From Chlorobiaceae bacterium (GTDB taxonomy: Bacteria; Bacteroidota; Chlorobiia; Chlorobiales; Chlorobiaceae), in NCBI GenBank assembly GCA_013334755.1, contig JAAXWX010000013.1:1-46500 (forward strand): DNA of 46,500 nt. Direction: 5' to 3'. The translations under genes were made by a program, and so were the position numbers. Below, one piece after another: positions 26,393 to 34,188 of the stretch; position 1 is the first letter of the stretch, and each line of letters opens with the position of its first letter. The notes under the pieces were generated by a model. That model saw nothing but the letters and a program-made list of their open reading frames with translations, did no database searches and was not told where the DNA came from.

Positions 26393-28173
26393 GAATTTAC
26401 TTGTATAAAATTGTTTTTTAGGCTGTAGCCATCTGTAATGTCGAGCCTCCAGATGCTTGCATCTTTTTTATTACTGTTGACTTTCTGAAATCCGAACTCT
26501 TCAAATAAACCGCTTACCATACCGTTTTTTGCTGTGGGGAAGTAATAGCCTACAATATGTGAAATTCCGCAGGTCATTGCTTCTGCAACGAAACGGTCGA
26601 GCATTGCTGATTCCATACCTCGTTTAAGAACCCTGCAGCTCATGAGCCATAAGTTGATATGCAGTTCATTTCTTTTTTTTTCTCCCACCATAACCGATAC
26701 AAGCCCGTTATCCCCGAATTTATCACTCAGCCGCCCATAAAGCGTTATATAATGATCATTGTCAGTAATTGATTGTATTTCAGTGAGCGTGTATCGACGC
26801 GTTGTCAGATTGAACTGATTGGTTTTATTGGTAAGCTGAGCAATCCGGTCGAGATAGACTGGGCTGAACGGGCGGATTTCAGCAACCATTTCAAGAGAAC
26901 GCAAAAAATCGCCATAGTTTTCAAAACATTCCTGCTGTTTTTTTCGTTCGTTATTACCGGTATAGAACAAGCTCCTCTGAAGATCGTCTACTGAGAGGGT
27001 TATGGTTTCGAACAGTCCTGTTTTGTCTAAAATATCAATATACTTCACAACATTGCTTCCAAGTTCAGGAACGATTACATCTGGCTCCTGGACTCTGACA
27101 ATTTCGCGTTCAACAGGATTGTCGTCGGCAAATACCACGCTCTCCATGCTGATGTTAAGAGCATTTGCGATATCCCGGATATTTTCATGTTTCGGTTTCC
27201 AGTTTGCCCTGAACACCGCAAAATCTTCGAGAGAAAGAATATTGTCTTGATGCATAAAGCCCTCCCGCGCATTTTCCTCATCATTTTTGGAACAGATTGC
27301 GAGAATGATGCCTCGTTCTTTTAACCCCTTGATATACTCCTGAAATTCGCTATAAGCCTCAGATTCCGGGGTCTCCTTGCCGATCCTTATTTCCTGAAGC
27401 CCTTCATCGCCGATTACTCCGCCCCAGATCGTATTGTCAAGATCAAGTGCGAGACACTTTTTAGTTCTTCCATAGATTGCTTTTATGATCGTTGCTACAC
27501 TGTTTGCAAGAAATGGAATGGCATCGTAGGAAAGTGCATATTTAAAAGAGTACCAGAAAAGCCTGTCGTGCCAGTGTTCGAGGCCAAACCATGCTGAGAG
27601 ATAATTGATATCGTTAAGAAAAAGATTTTTTCGCCGTCTGGCTTCTTCACTGAAACGGAGATTGAGATACCCGATAAATCTTGACCTTCCATGAATATCG
27701 TAAGCATCAAGGTTACCAAGCAAACGGTAATGAGGCAGTTCAAAGTTGTTCTGGATTACAGGGCAGGAATAGTCCGTTGCAATACGGTCCCAGAGACTGA
27801 AGAAACGCCCGGTTTCACTGGAAAGCAATCTGTCAACATCTTCACTGTTTTCATGTAAGGCGGGAAACCGGGTAATATTTACAGAGGTAGTGTGGATAAA
27901 GATGATGTGCGGTTGGAAATCCTTTAGCCCGTTATCCGGAAACATGATATCTTCGAAGTATCGATTGTAGTCCGATTCATAAAATACCGGTTTTATGCCG
28001 TCATGAAGTAGAAACAGCTCAAGCATATCCCTGATTTCCGCTGTTGTAGAACCTCCGAGAATAGCGATTCGTCTCTCTATGAAGTCTGAGCGGTTTAGCA
28101 GGTCACGACGGATTGCCTTTTTTTTACGTAATAGGGCGCTGGCATCTATTGGATACTGGAAATAATCTGTCAT
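26389..28173 (-). CDS. FkbH-like protein: HAD-IIIC phosphatase domain with C-terminal GNAT-like domain
   Basis: 594 residues from ATG 28173 (MTDYFQYPIDASALLRKKK is the family start); the frame is open to 28383 but that extension is not family-like. Domain order: an SGNH-like N-terminal domain (GGST at 40-43), a HAD core with LDLDNTIWGG carrying Asp244 and Asp246, then a GNAT-like C-terminal part with MSCRVLKRGMES where Cys513 lies. FkbH proteins take a glyceroyl group from 1,3-bisphosphoglycerate onto an enzyme thiol and an ACP, and remove phosphate. The paired ACP and downstream MBOAT suggest D-glyceroyl (or a product of it) as an O-acyl decoration. The last step is inference. Confidence 0.86.
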   Translation of the reverse strand: MTDYFQYPIDASALLRKKKAIRRDLLNRSDFIERRIAILGGSTTAEIRDMLELFLLHDGIKPVFYESDYNRYFEDIMFPDNGLKDFQPHIIFIHTTSVNITRFPALHENSEDVDRLLSSETGRFFSLWDRIATDYSCPVIQNNFELPHYRLLGNLDAYDIHGRSRFIGYLNLRFSEEARRRKNLFLNDINYLSAWFGLEHWHDRLFWYSFKYALSYDAIPFLANSVATIIKAIYGRTKKCLALDLDNTIWGGVIGDEGLQEIRIGKETPESEAYSEFQEYIKGLKERGIILAICSKNDEENAREGFMHQDNILSLEDFAVFRANWKPKHENIRDIANALNISMESVVFADDNPVEREIVRVQEPDVIVPELGSNVVKYIDILDKTGLFETITLSVDDLQRSLFYTGNNERKKQQECFENYGDFLRSLEMVAEIRPFSPVYLDRIAQLTNKTNQFNLTTRRYTLTEIQSITDNDHYITLYGRLSDKFGDNGLVSVMVGEKKRNELHINLWLMSCRVLKRGMESAMLDRFVAEAMTCGISHIVGYYFPTAKNGMVSGLFEEFGFQKVNSNKKDASIWRLDITDGYSLKNNFIQVNS

Positions 28174-28610
28174 GGTTTCCGGTTTTATACCATGCATTGC
28201 AATGAAATAGTGCGCGTATTTCAGAAATCCTGTGTGTAGATTGCGTTTATGGTACTTAAGGCATCTTACATTTGTTAATATAATCACTTGATGAATAATA
28301 AACATGTAAGATGATACACAGAAATACTGTTTTTTTACAAAACAATTACACTTATATTTTGGTTGATGCTTCTGATTTGACACTACAACATGGATTCATT
28401 GGTGAAATGAATTACAAATTTGAGGAAAATCTCCTGCAGCTTGCAATAGAACGACGAACGGGAAAATGACGGGATAATACGTAGTCGATGTCGTTCATAT
28501 CCGTTCATTTGTTATTTTAACGGATAAAGTTACCTGGGCAGTTTTCTCTTTTTGATTTCCAATGCTTGACGGGTGATTTCGTTATTATTATTGATATTTC
28601 TATCTCTCTT
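28174..28610. other. Divergent intergenic region between fkbH-like and rmlC genes
   Basis: 437 bases separating leftward and rightward blocks; it should contain both promoters. Visible elements are two CGTTCAT units ten bases apart (28492-28498 and 28502-28508) and the inverted repeat ATCCGTT/AACGGAT (28499-28505 and 28519-28525). A TTGACG hexamer at 28566-28571 has no good -10 partner. A 20-codon open frame at 28407-28469 looks like chance. No other gene was seen. Confidence 0.5.
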
Positions 28611-29174
28611 ATGAATGTTATTGATACCGCACTTCCTGACGTATTGATTTTTGAGCCTCGCGTATTCGGTGACGAACGAGGCTATTTTTTTGAATCATTC
28701 CGCCAGGATGTTTTTCAAAAACATGCGGGTCAGGTGACCTTTTTGCAGGATAATGAGTCATTTTCACGATATGGTGTTTTGCGTGGGCTTCATTATCAAA
28801 AACCACCCTATATGCAGGGAAAGCTGGTACGGGTTATACAGGGAACAGTGCTTGATGTAGCGCTGGATATCCGTAAGGACTCTTTGACATTCGGACATCA
28901 TGTTGCTGAAATACTCAGTGATCAAAACAAGAGAATGATGTGGGTGCCTCCCGGTTTTGCCCATGGTTTTGCTGTTTTGAGTGAGTCAGCTTTGTTCAGT
29001 TATAAGTGTGATAACTATTATTCATCTGAATATGAGGCCGGTGTTAAGTGGAGTGACCCTCAAATAGGTATTGACTGGCTGCTGCCGAAAGATGATATCC
29101 GGGTGTCGGAAAAAGATGCAAAACAGCCGTATTTCAGGGATATCGAAGGGATTCAGCTTGATATACAAGAGTAA
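28611..29174 (+). CDS. rmlC: dTDP-4-dehydrorhamnose 3,5-epimerase
   Basis: 187 residues from ATG 28611, which gives the standard RmlC length; the frame is open to 28566 but the added residues are not conserved. Cupin motifs include FEPRVFGDERGYFFESF, VLRGLHYQKPPYMQGKLVRV (catalytic His), ALDIRKDSLTFG and WVPPGFAHGFAVLSE. It epimerises C3 and C5 of dTDP-4-keto-6-deoxyglucose. First gene of the second rightward block; the rhamnose genes C, D and B follow in order. A weak hairpin lies downstream at 29205-29224. Confidence 0.94.
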   Translation: MNVIDTALPDVLIFEPRVFGDERGYFFESFRQDVFQKHAGQVTFLQDNESFSRYGVLRGLHYQKPPYMQGKLVRVIQGTVLDVALDIRKDSLTFGHHVAEILSDQNKRMMWVPPGFAHGFAVLSESALFSYKCDNYYSSEYEAGVKWSDPQIGIDWLLPKDDIRVSEKDAKQPYFRDIEGIQLDIQE

Positions 29175-29204
29175 AATATAACAGCGAAACCGGATGCTTT
29201 ATGA

Positions 29205-29224
29205 AGGATGAATACAAACATCCT
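29205..29224 (+). terminator. Weak hairpin downstream of rmlC
   Basis: The arms AGGATG and CATCCT (6 bp) flank an 8-base loop and are followed by a T-rich stretch (GGTGTTTTAT). It could attenuate transcription into the rmlD genes; short stem, so low confidence. Confidence 0.3.
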
Positions 29225-29272
29225 GGTGTTTTATCTTTTAGTTTCCCCAATTGATTTTTTGGTAGTCTTTCT

Positions 29273-30133
29273 ATGAATATTCTTGTTACCGGCAGCAGTG
29301 GCCAATTGGGTTCTGAACTTCGGACAATATCGCCCCATTGCGGGGGACTGCATTTTTTTTTCTATGATTTGCCTGAACTTGATATTACTCGTTGCGAACA
29401 GGTTGACCGAGTATGTCAGGAACATGGTATCGAGGTTATTGTGAATTGTGCAGCATATACTGCAGTGGACAGGGCTGAATCGGATGCGGAAGCAGCTTTT
29501 ATGGTCAACCGGGATGGTGTTGCTGTTCTTGCAGCATGTGCAAAAGATCGTCAAGCCCTGCTGGTGCATATATCCACTGATTATGTTTTTAACGGGGAGT
29601 CCTGTGTTCCCTACAGGGAAACAGATACTGCCAGCCCGATATGTGTTTATGGTCTTTCAAAATGGGAAGGGGAGGAGCAAATTCGACAAATTAGCCCCTC
29701 TCATCTAATTATCCGAACCTCATGGCTTTATTCAGGATTCGGAAATAATTTCGTGAAGTCCATGCTTCGTCTTGGTGCTGATCACCAGATGCTGAATGTT
29801 GTGTTTGACCAGGTAGGCACGCCGACCTATGCTTCAGATCTTGCTTCGGCTATTGTGTCGATTCTTGAAAAGCATGAACGGCATTATCATTATGCTGAGA
29901 CCTATCATTATTCAAACGAAGGGGTATGTTCCTGGTATGATTTTGCCTGGACTATTATGAAAGCGAGAGACTTGCAATGCAGGGTATTGCCGATAACCAG
30001 CAATGAGTACCCGACTATTGCCCGACGTCCACATTTCAGCGTTTTGCATAAGGCCAAAATAAAGAAGGATTGGGAACTTGATATACCGCACTGGTATGAC
30101 GGATTGGAGAGAATGTTGAAGCATAGTTGTTGA
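29273..30133 (+). CDS. rmlD: dTDP-4-dehydrorhamnose reductase, paralogue 1
   Basis: 286 residues. NAD(P) motif VTGSSGQLGSEL at 5-16, NCAAYTAVDRAE at 58-69, catalytic STDYVF at 101-106 and YGLSK with Tyr126 and Lys130; YHYSNEGVCSWYDFA is the C-terminal substrate-side block. All active-site residues expected of RmlD are present, so this is the best candidate for the working reductase that makes dTDP-L-rhamnose. It is the first of three tandem copies and the most divergent from the other two. Confidence 0.93.
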   Translation: MNILVTGSSGQLGSELRTISPHCGGLHFFFYDLPELDITRCEQVDRVCQEHGIEVIVNCAAYTAVDRAESDAEAAFMVNRDGVAVLAACAKDRQALLVHISTDYVFNGESCVPYRETDTASPICVYGLSKWEGEEQIRQISPSHLIIRTSWLYSGFGNNFVKSMLRLGADHQMLNVVFDQVGTPTYASDLASAIVSILEKHERHYHYAETYHYSNEGVCSWYDFAWTIMKARDLQCRVLPITSNEYPTIARRPHFSVLHKAKIKKDWELDIPHWYDGLERMLKHSC

Positions 30134-30194
30134 AATGCTTCAAGTTTTGCGCTTTATACCGATTTTGCTGCAAAGGTTCTAACTGATACTATTT

Positions 30195-31076
30195 ATGAAT
30201 ATTATCGTAACCGGAAGTGAGGGACAACTCGGTTCAACATTTCGAGCAATAGCTTCACGGCATCCTCATTGGAGTTTTTTCTTTTTTAGCCATCGTGATC
30301 TTGACATCAGTGATGAGGATATGGTAGCTGCAAGAATGAGGGAATGTAAATGTGACGTTGTAATTAATTGTGCAGCATTCACATCTGTGGACAGGGCTGA
30401 GGAGGATTCTTTTTTATCATACAGGGTTAATCGTGACGGAGCAGCTGTACTTGCCAGGTGTGCAAATGAACAAAATGTATTATTGGTTCATTTTTCTACT
30501 TATAACGTATTTAACGGGGCATCGCCTATTCCCTATCAGGAAACCTTTGAAGCAATACCCCATGGGGTCAACGCTAAGGCGAAGCTTGAAGGTGAGGAAC
30601 TGATAAGGTGTACAACAGGGCTTTCATATATAATCATTCGTGCAGCTTGGTTGTATTCTCGGTTCGGGAAGAATTTTATGAAGACCATGTTGCAACTGGG
30701 TCATGAGCGGGAGTCGATAAACGTGGTATCCGATCGAGTCGGGACGCCTACATATGCAGAGGATCTTGCTGAAGCAGTCATGACTATCCTTGCAAAGGCG
30801 GATTTTAAAAAAAAATATGCAGCAACTTATCATTATTCAAACGAAGGCGTTTGTTCCTGGTATGATTTCGCCTTAGCCATTATGCAACAAGCCAAGCTGT
30901 CATGCAGGGTTTTTCCTATCGAGAGTTCAGAATTTCCTGTAGAAGGACCGAGACCATGGTACAGCGTTTTAAACAACAATGCAATCAAAAAAGATTGGGG
31001 ACTCGAAATTCCTCACTGGCACTTTTCGCTGGTCATTGCGATTGAAATGATGCGGAATGAAGGAATGATTGGTTGA
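30195..31076 (+). CDS. RmlD-like protein lacking the catalytic tyrosine, paralogue 2
   Basis: 293 residues, full length with no frameshift. The NAD(P) motif VTGSEGQLGSTF is intact. The catalytic Tyr is replaced: residue 126 is Asn (codon AAC at 30570-30572) in VNAKAK, where paralogues 1 and 3 have Tyr, though Lys130 remains. The STDYVF motif reads STYNVF. An SDR without its Tyr should not reduce dTDP-4-ketorhamnose by the usual mechanism, so it is probably inactive or has taken another role, for instance as a partner of RmlC. The open frame and conserved end (YHYSNEGVCSWYDFA) argue against simple decay. Confidence 0.85.
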   Translation: MNIIVTGSEGQLGSTFRAIASRHPHWSFFFFSHRDLDISDEDMVAARMRECKCDVVINCAAFTSVDRAEEDSFLSYRVNRDGAAVLARCANEQNVLLVHFSTYNVFNGASPIPYQETFEAIPHGVNAKAKLEGEELIRCTTGLSYIIIRAAWLYSRFGKNFMKTMLQLGHERESINVVSDRVGTPTYAEDLAEAVMTILAKADFKKKYAATYHYSNEGVCSWYDFALAIMQQAKLSCRVFPIESSEFPVEGPRPWYSVLNNNAIKKDWGLEIPHWHFSLVIAIEMMRNEGMIG

Positions 31077-31172
31077 TCATGCTTCCTCACAGAACGAGTT
31101 CAGAATGTGGTATTACATTGTATTTTTTTCCAAAACTCGATAAAAAAATAAACGTAAAATCTCAGCTTTTTC

Positions 31173-32048
31173 ATGAATATCATGGTGACAGGTAGCGACG
31201 GACAGCTTGGTTCCGAATTTCGTCTGGTGGCAGCAAGATATCCACAATGGAGTTTCTACTTTTTTAATCATCATGATCTCGATATCAGTGTTGAGGAAAC
31301 GGTTGCTGAAAGAATGAGGGAATGTAAATGTGACGTTGTGATAAATTGTGCAGCATTCACATCTGTGGACAAGGCTGAGGAGGATTCTTTTTTATCATAC
31401 AGGGTTAATCGTGACGGAGCAGCTGTAGTTGCCAGGTGTGCAAAGGGGCAAAATGTGTTACTTATTCATATTTCTACCTATTATGTGTTTGACGGTCTGG
31501 CCGAGAAGCCTTACAGGGAAACCGATGAAATGCGACCAAAAGGAGTATATGCACAGTCAAAGTTTGAAGGAGAGGAGCTCATAAGGAGTTCAGGAGCCTC
31601 ATATATAATTATCCGTACAGGCTGGTTGTATTCGTTTTTTGGTCAGAATTTTATGAAGACTATGCTGCATCTTGGCGGAGAACGCGAGTCGTTGAACGTG
31701 GTGTCAGACAGGGTGGGAACTCCGACTTATGCGGGGGATCTTGCTGCAGCGGTACTGACCATGCTTGGACAGGTGGATCTAAAAAAAACATATGCGGCAA
31801 CCTATCATTATACGAATGAAGGAGTTTGTTCCTGGTATGATTTTGCTGTGGCCATAATGTCGCTTTCAAAGTCACCATGCAGGGTGATGCCGATTGAGAG
31901 TTCCGCATTTCCAGTCTTGGGTCCGAGGCCGCAGTACAGCGTGCTCAACAACGGGTTAATCAAGCGAGACTGGGGTCTGGAAATACCCCACTGGCAGGCA
32001 TCACTTGCCGAGATGCTTGAAACCATAAGGCGGGATACAACGGGGTGA
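31173..32048 (+). CDS. dTDP-4-dehydrorhamnose reductase-like, paralogue 3
   Basis: 291 residues. VTGSDGQLGSEF at the N-terminus; the YAQSK motif keeps Tyr126 and Lys130, so reductase chemistry is possible. The STDYVF motif is altered to STYYVF (Asp103 to Tyr), shared with paralogue 2. It is closest to paralogue 2, with a stretch of near-identical DNA (31311-31444). It may be a second rhamnose reductase or a reductase for another dTDP-4-keto-6-deoxy sugar. It lies 49 bases before rmlB. Confidence 0.85.
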   Translation: MNIMVTGSDGQLGSEFRLVAARYPQWSFYFFNHHDLDISVEETVAERMRECKCDVVINCAAFTSVDKAEEDSFLSYRVNRDGAAVVARCAKGQNVLLIHISTYYVFDGLAEKPYRETDEMRPKGVYAQSKFEGEELIRSSGASYIIIRTGWLYSFFGQNFMKTMLHLGGERESLNVVSDRVGTPTYAGDLAAAVLTMLGQVDLKKTYAATYHYTNEGVCSWYDFAVAIMSLSKSPCRVMPIESSAFPVLGPRPQYSVLNNGLIKRDWGLEIPHWQASLAEMLETIRRDTTG

Positions 32049-32097
32049 TGGAATAATTATTGGTGACGTTATTTTCGTAACATAAAAAAATCGTTCC

Positions 32098-33147
32098 ATG
32101 CATATCTTGATCACCGGGGGAGCCGGTTTTATCGGGTCACATGTTGTCCGACATTTCCTGAAGAATCATTCTTCTTATACGGTAACCAATCTTGACAATC
32201 TGACCTATGCCGGAAACCTTGCCAATCTCAGTGATGTCGACACACTGCCGAATTACCGGTTTGTTAAAGGGGATATAACCGATGGTGATTTTCTGCAGCG
32301 GTTGTTTGAAGAGCACCATTTTGACGGAGTGATCCATCTTGCTGCTGAATCGCATGTTGATCGCTCGATTTCCAATCCGACGGAATTTGTTGTTACCAAT
32401 GTGCTTGGCACTGTTAACCTGCTCAACGCTGCCAAGGCCTCCTGGCACTCAGATTTTGAGGGGAAAAGGTTTTACCATATTTCAACTGATGAGGTATACG
32501 GCTCTCTCGGAAGAGAGGGACTCTTTACTGAAAACACTCCATATGATCCCCATAGTCCCTATTCTGCCTCAAAAGCTTCATCTGACCATTTTGTAAGGGC
32601 TTATCATGATACCTTCGGCATACCGGTAGTGATCAGCAACTGCTCAAACAATTACGGTTCATTCCAGTTTCCTGAAAAACTCATTCCTCTTTTTATTAAC
32701 AATATTCTCAACAGGAAGCCTCTTCCGGTTTACGGAAAAGGTGAGAACATTCGCGACTGGCTCTGGGTTGTCGATCATGCTCATGCGATCGATGTGATCT
32801 ATCATCAGGGGAAAACCGGTGAAACATATAACATCGGCGGACATAACGAATGGACTAACATCGATCTGATCAGACTGCTCTGTCGGATTATGGATAAAAA
32901 GCTTGGACGCACATCAGGAGAATCAGAAAAACTTGTCACCTACGTTACCGACCGGGCAGGCCATGACCTGCGCTATGCCATCGATTCCTCGAAGCTGCAG
33001 CATGAACTCGGCTGGGTTCCTTCAATTTCTTTTGAAAAAGGGCTCGAACTGACTGTTGACTGGTATCTTTCAAATCAGGATTGGCTCGACAATGTTACTT
33101 CGGGCGGATATCAGCGTTATTACGATGAGATGTACAGTGGCAGGTGA
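32098..33147 (+). CDS. rmlB: dTDP-glucose 4,6-dehydratase
   Basis: 349 residues, the standard length. ITGGAGFIGSHVVRHFL at residues 4-20, HLAAESHVDRSI, STDEVYGSLG (catalytic Thr-Asp-Glu) and YSASKASSDH (Tyr-x3-Lys) are diagnostic, as are NCSNNYG and VYGKGENIRDWLWV. It converts dTDP-glucose to dTDP-4-keto-6-deoxyglucose, the substrate for RmlC. With rmlA at 16920, rmlC and rmlD paralogue 1 the pathway to dTDP-L-rhamnose is complete. Confidence 0.96.
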   Translation: MHILITGGAGFIGSHVVRHFLKNHSSYTVTNLDNLTYAGNLANLSDVDTLPNYRFVKGDITDGDFLQRLFEEHHFDGVIHLAAESHVDRSISNPTEFVVTNVLGTVNLLNAAKASWHSDFEGKRFYHISTDEVYGSLGREGLFTENTPYDPHSPYSASKASSDHFVRAYHDTFGIPVVISNCSNNYGSFQFPEKLIPLFINNILNRKPLPVYGKGENIRDWLWVVDHAHAIDVIYHQGKTGETYNIGGHNEWTNIDLIRLLCRIMDKKLGRTSGESEKLVTYVTDRAGHDLRYAIDSSKLQHELGWVPSISFEKGLELTVDWYLSNQDWLDNVTSGGYQRYYDEMYSGR

Positions 33148-33192
33148 ATGAACACAGGATAATTGGTCAAACAATATTAGAAAAGGTTTTTT

Positions 33193-34173
33193 ATGCGAAT
33201 TCTGGTTATTGGAGGTGCCGGCTATATCGGCAGTCATGTTGCAAGGGCTTTTCTTGATCGCGGATATGAGGTAACGGTGTTTGATAATCTGCAGACCGGA
33301 CTGAGGGAAAACCTTTTTGAGGATGCCAGGTTTGTGCATGGTGATATCATGCGTCCTGAACAGTTACGGAGTGTTATGGCTGGAGGTTATGACGGATGCG
33401 TACATCTTGCAGCACTGAAAGCTGCCGGTCAGTCGATGCTGAAGCCGGAAGAGTACGCTGAAGCGAATATAACCGGTACGATCAACATCCTAAACCAGGC
33501 AGCAGAGGCAAAACTGTCACCGTTTATTTTTTCCTCTTCGGCGGCAGTTTATGGAAGTCCTCAATATCTCCCGATTGATGAGGAGCATCCGAAGGAACCG
33601 GAAAATTTTTACGGATTCACCAAACTGGAAATCGAGCGTTTGCTTGGCTGGTATGACCGGCTCAAAGGGATGCGTTTTGCTGCGATCCGGTATTTCAATG
33701 CTGCAGGCTACGATGTTCAGGGGCGAATCAAGGGTCTTGAGATGAATCCGGAGAATCTTCTGCCGATCGTCATGGAAACAGCCGCAGGTATCCGTCAGAA
33801 ACTTTCCATTTATGGTCATGATTACCCGACTCGGGATGGAAGCTGTATCCGCGATTATGTTCATGTCAGCGATCTGGCGGAAGCGCATGTCAGCGCCTTT
33901 GAATACATTATGAAACATGACAAAAGTCTAACGGTGAACCTCGGAAGTCAGACCGGTGTGAGTGTGCTCGAAATGGTTGAGCGTACCCGAGCAATTACCG
34001 GTAAAGCCGTTCCTTCAGAATTTGCAGGCAGGCGTGCTGGTGATCCTTCTGAGCTTGTTGCATCATCAGGAAAGGCACATGAACTTCTTGGGTGGGTGCC
34101 GAAATATAGCGATGTCGATACCCTTGTTTCATCAACGTGGAAAATGTACGAGAAGTATTCATCATCAAAATAA
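33193..34173 (+). CDS. galE: UDP-glucose 4-epimerase
   Basis: 326 residues. VIGGAGYIGSHVARAFLDRG at 5-24, HLAALKAAGQSM, SSSAAVYG and YGFTK (Tyr-x3-Lys), then RYFNAAGYDVQG and YPTRDGSCIRDYVHVSDL are the GalE hallmarks. It interconverts UDP-glucose and UDP-galactose, supplying galactose for the polysaccharide and possibly for galactolipids. A fair ribosome binding site (AAAAGG) precedes ATG 33193. Some homologues act on UDP-GlcNAc; this cannot be told here. Confidence 0.93.
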   Translation: MRILVIGGAGYIGSHVARAFLDRGYEVTVFDNLQTGLRENLFEDARFVHGDIMRPEQLRSVMAGGYDGCVHLAALKAAGQSMLKPEEYAEANITGTINILNQAAEAKLSPFIFSSSAAVYGSPQYLPIDEEHPKEPENFYGFTKLEIERLLGWYDRLKGMRFAAIRYFNAAGYDVQGRIKGLEMNPENLLPIVMETAAGIRQKLSIYGHDYPTRDGSCIRDYVHVSDLAEAHVSAFEYIMKHDKSLTVNLGSQTGVSVLEMVERTRAITGKAVPSEFAGRRAGDPSELVASSGKAHELLGWVPKYSDVDTLVSSTWKMYEKYSSSK

Positions 34174-34188
34174 AACCCTCATTCGTTC

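Noticed and set aside
28174-28383. N-terminal extension of the FkbH-like protein by 70 residues
   Set aside because: The family start pattern begins at ATG 28173, which has a GGAAA ribosome binding site; the extension is Cys/His-rich chance sequence.
28407-28469. A 20-codon open frame in the divergent intergenic region
   Set aside because: Too short, no ribosome binding site and no recognisable similarity.
30195-31076. Treating rmlD copy 2 as a pseudogene
   Set aside because: The frame is complete, the NAD(P) motif and C-terminal block are intact, and only the active-site residues are changed; it is annotated as a CDS.
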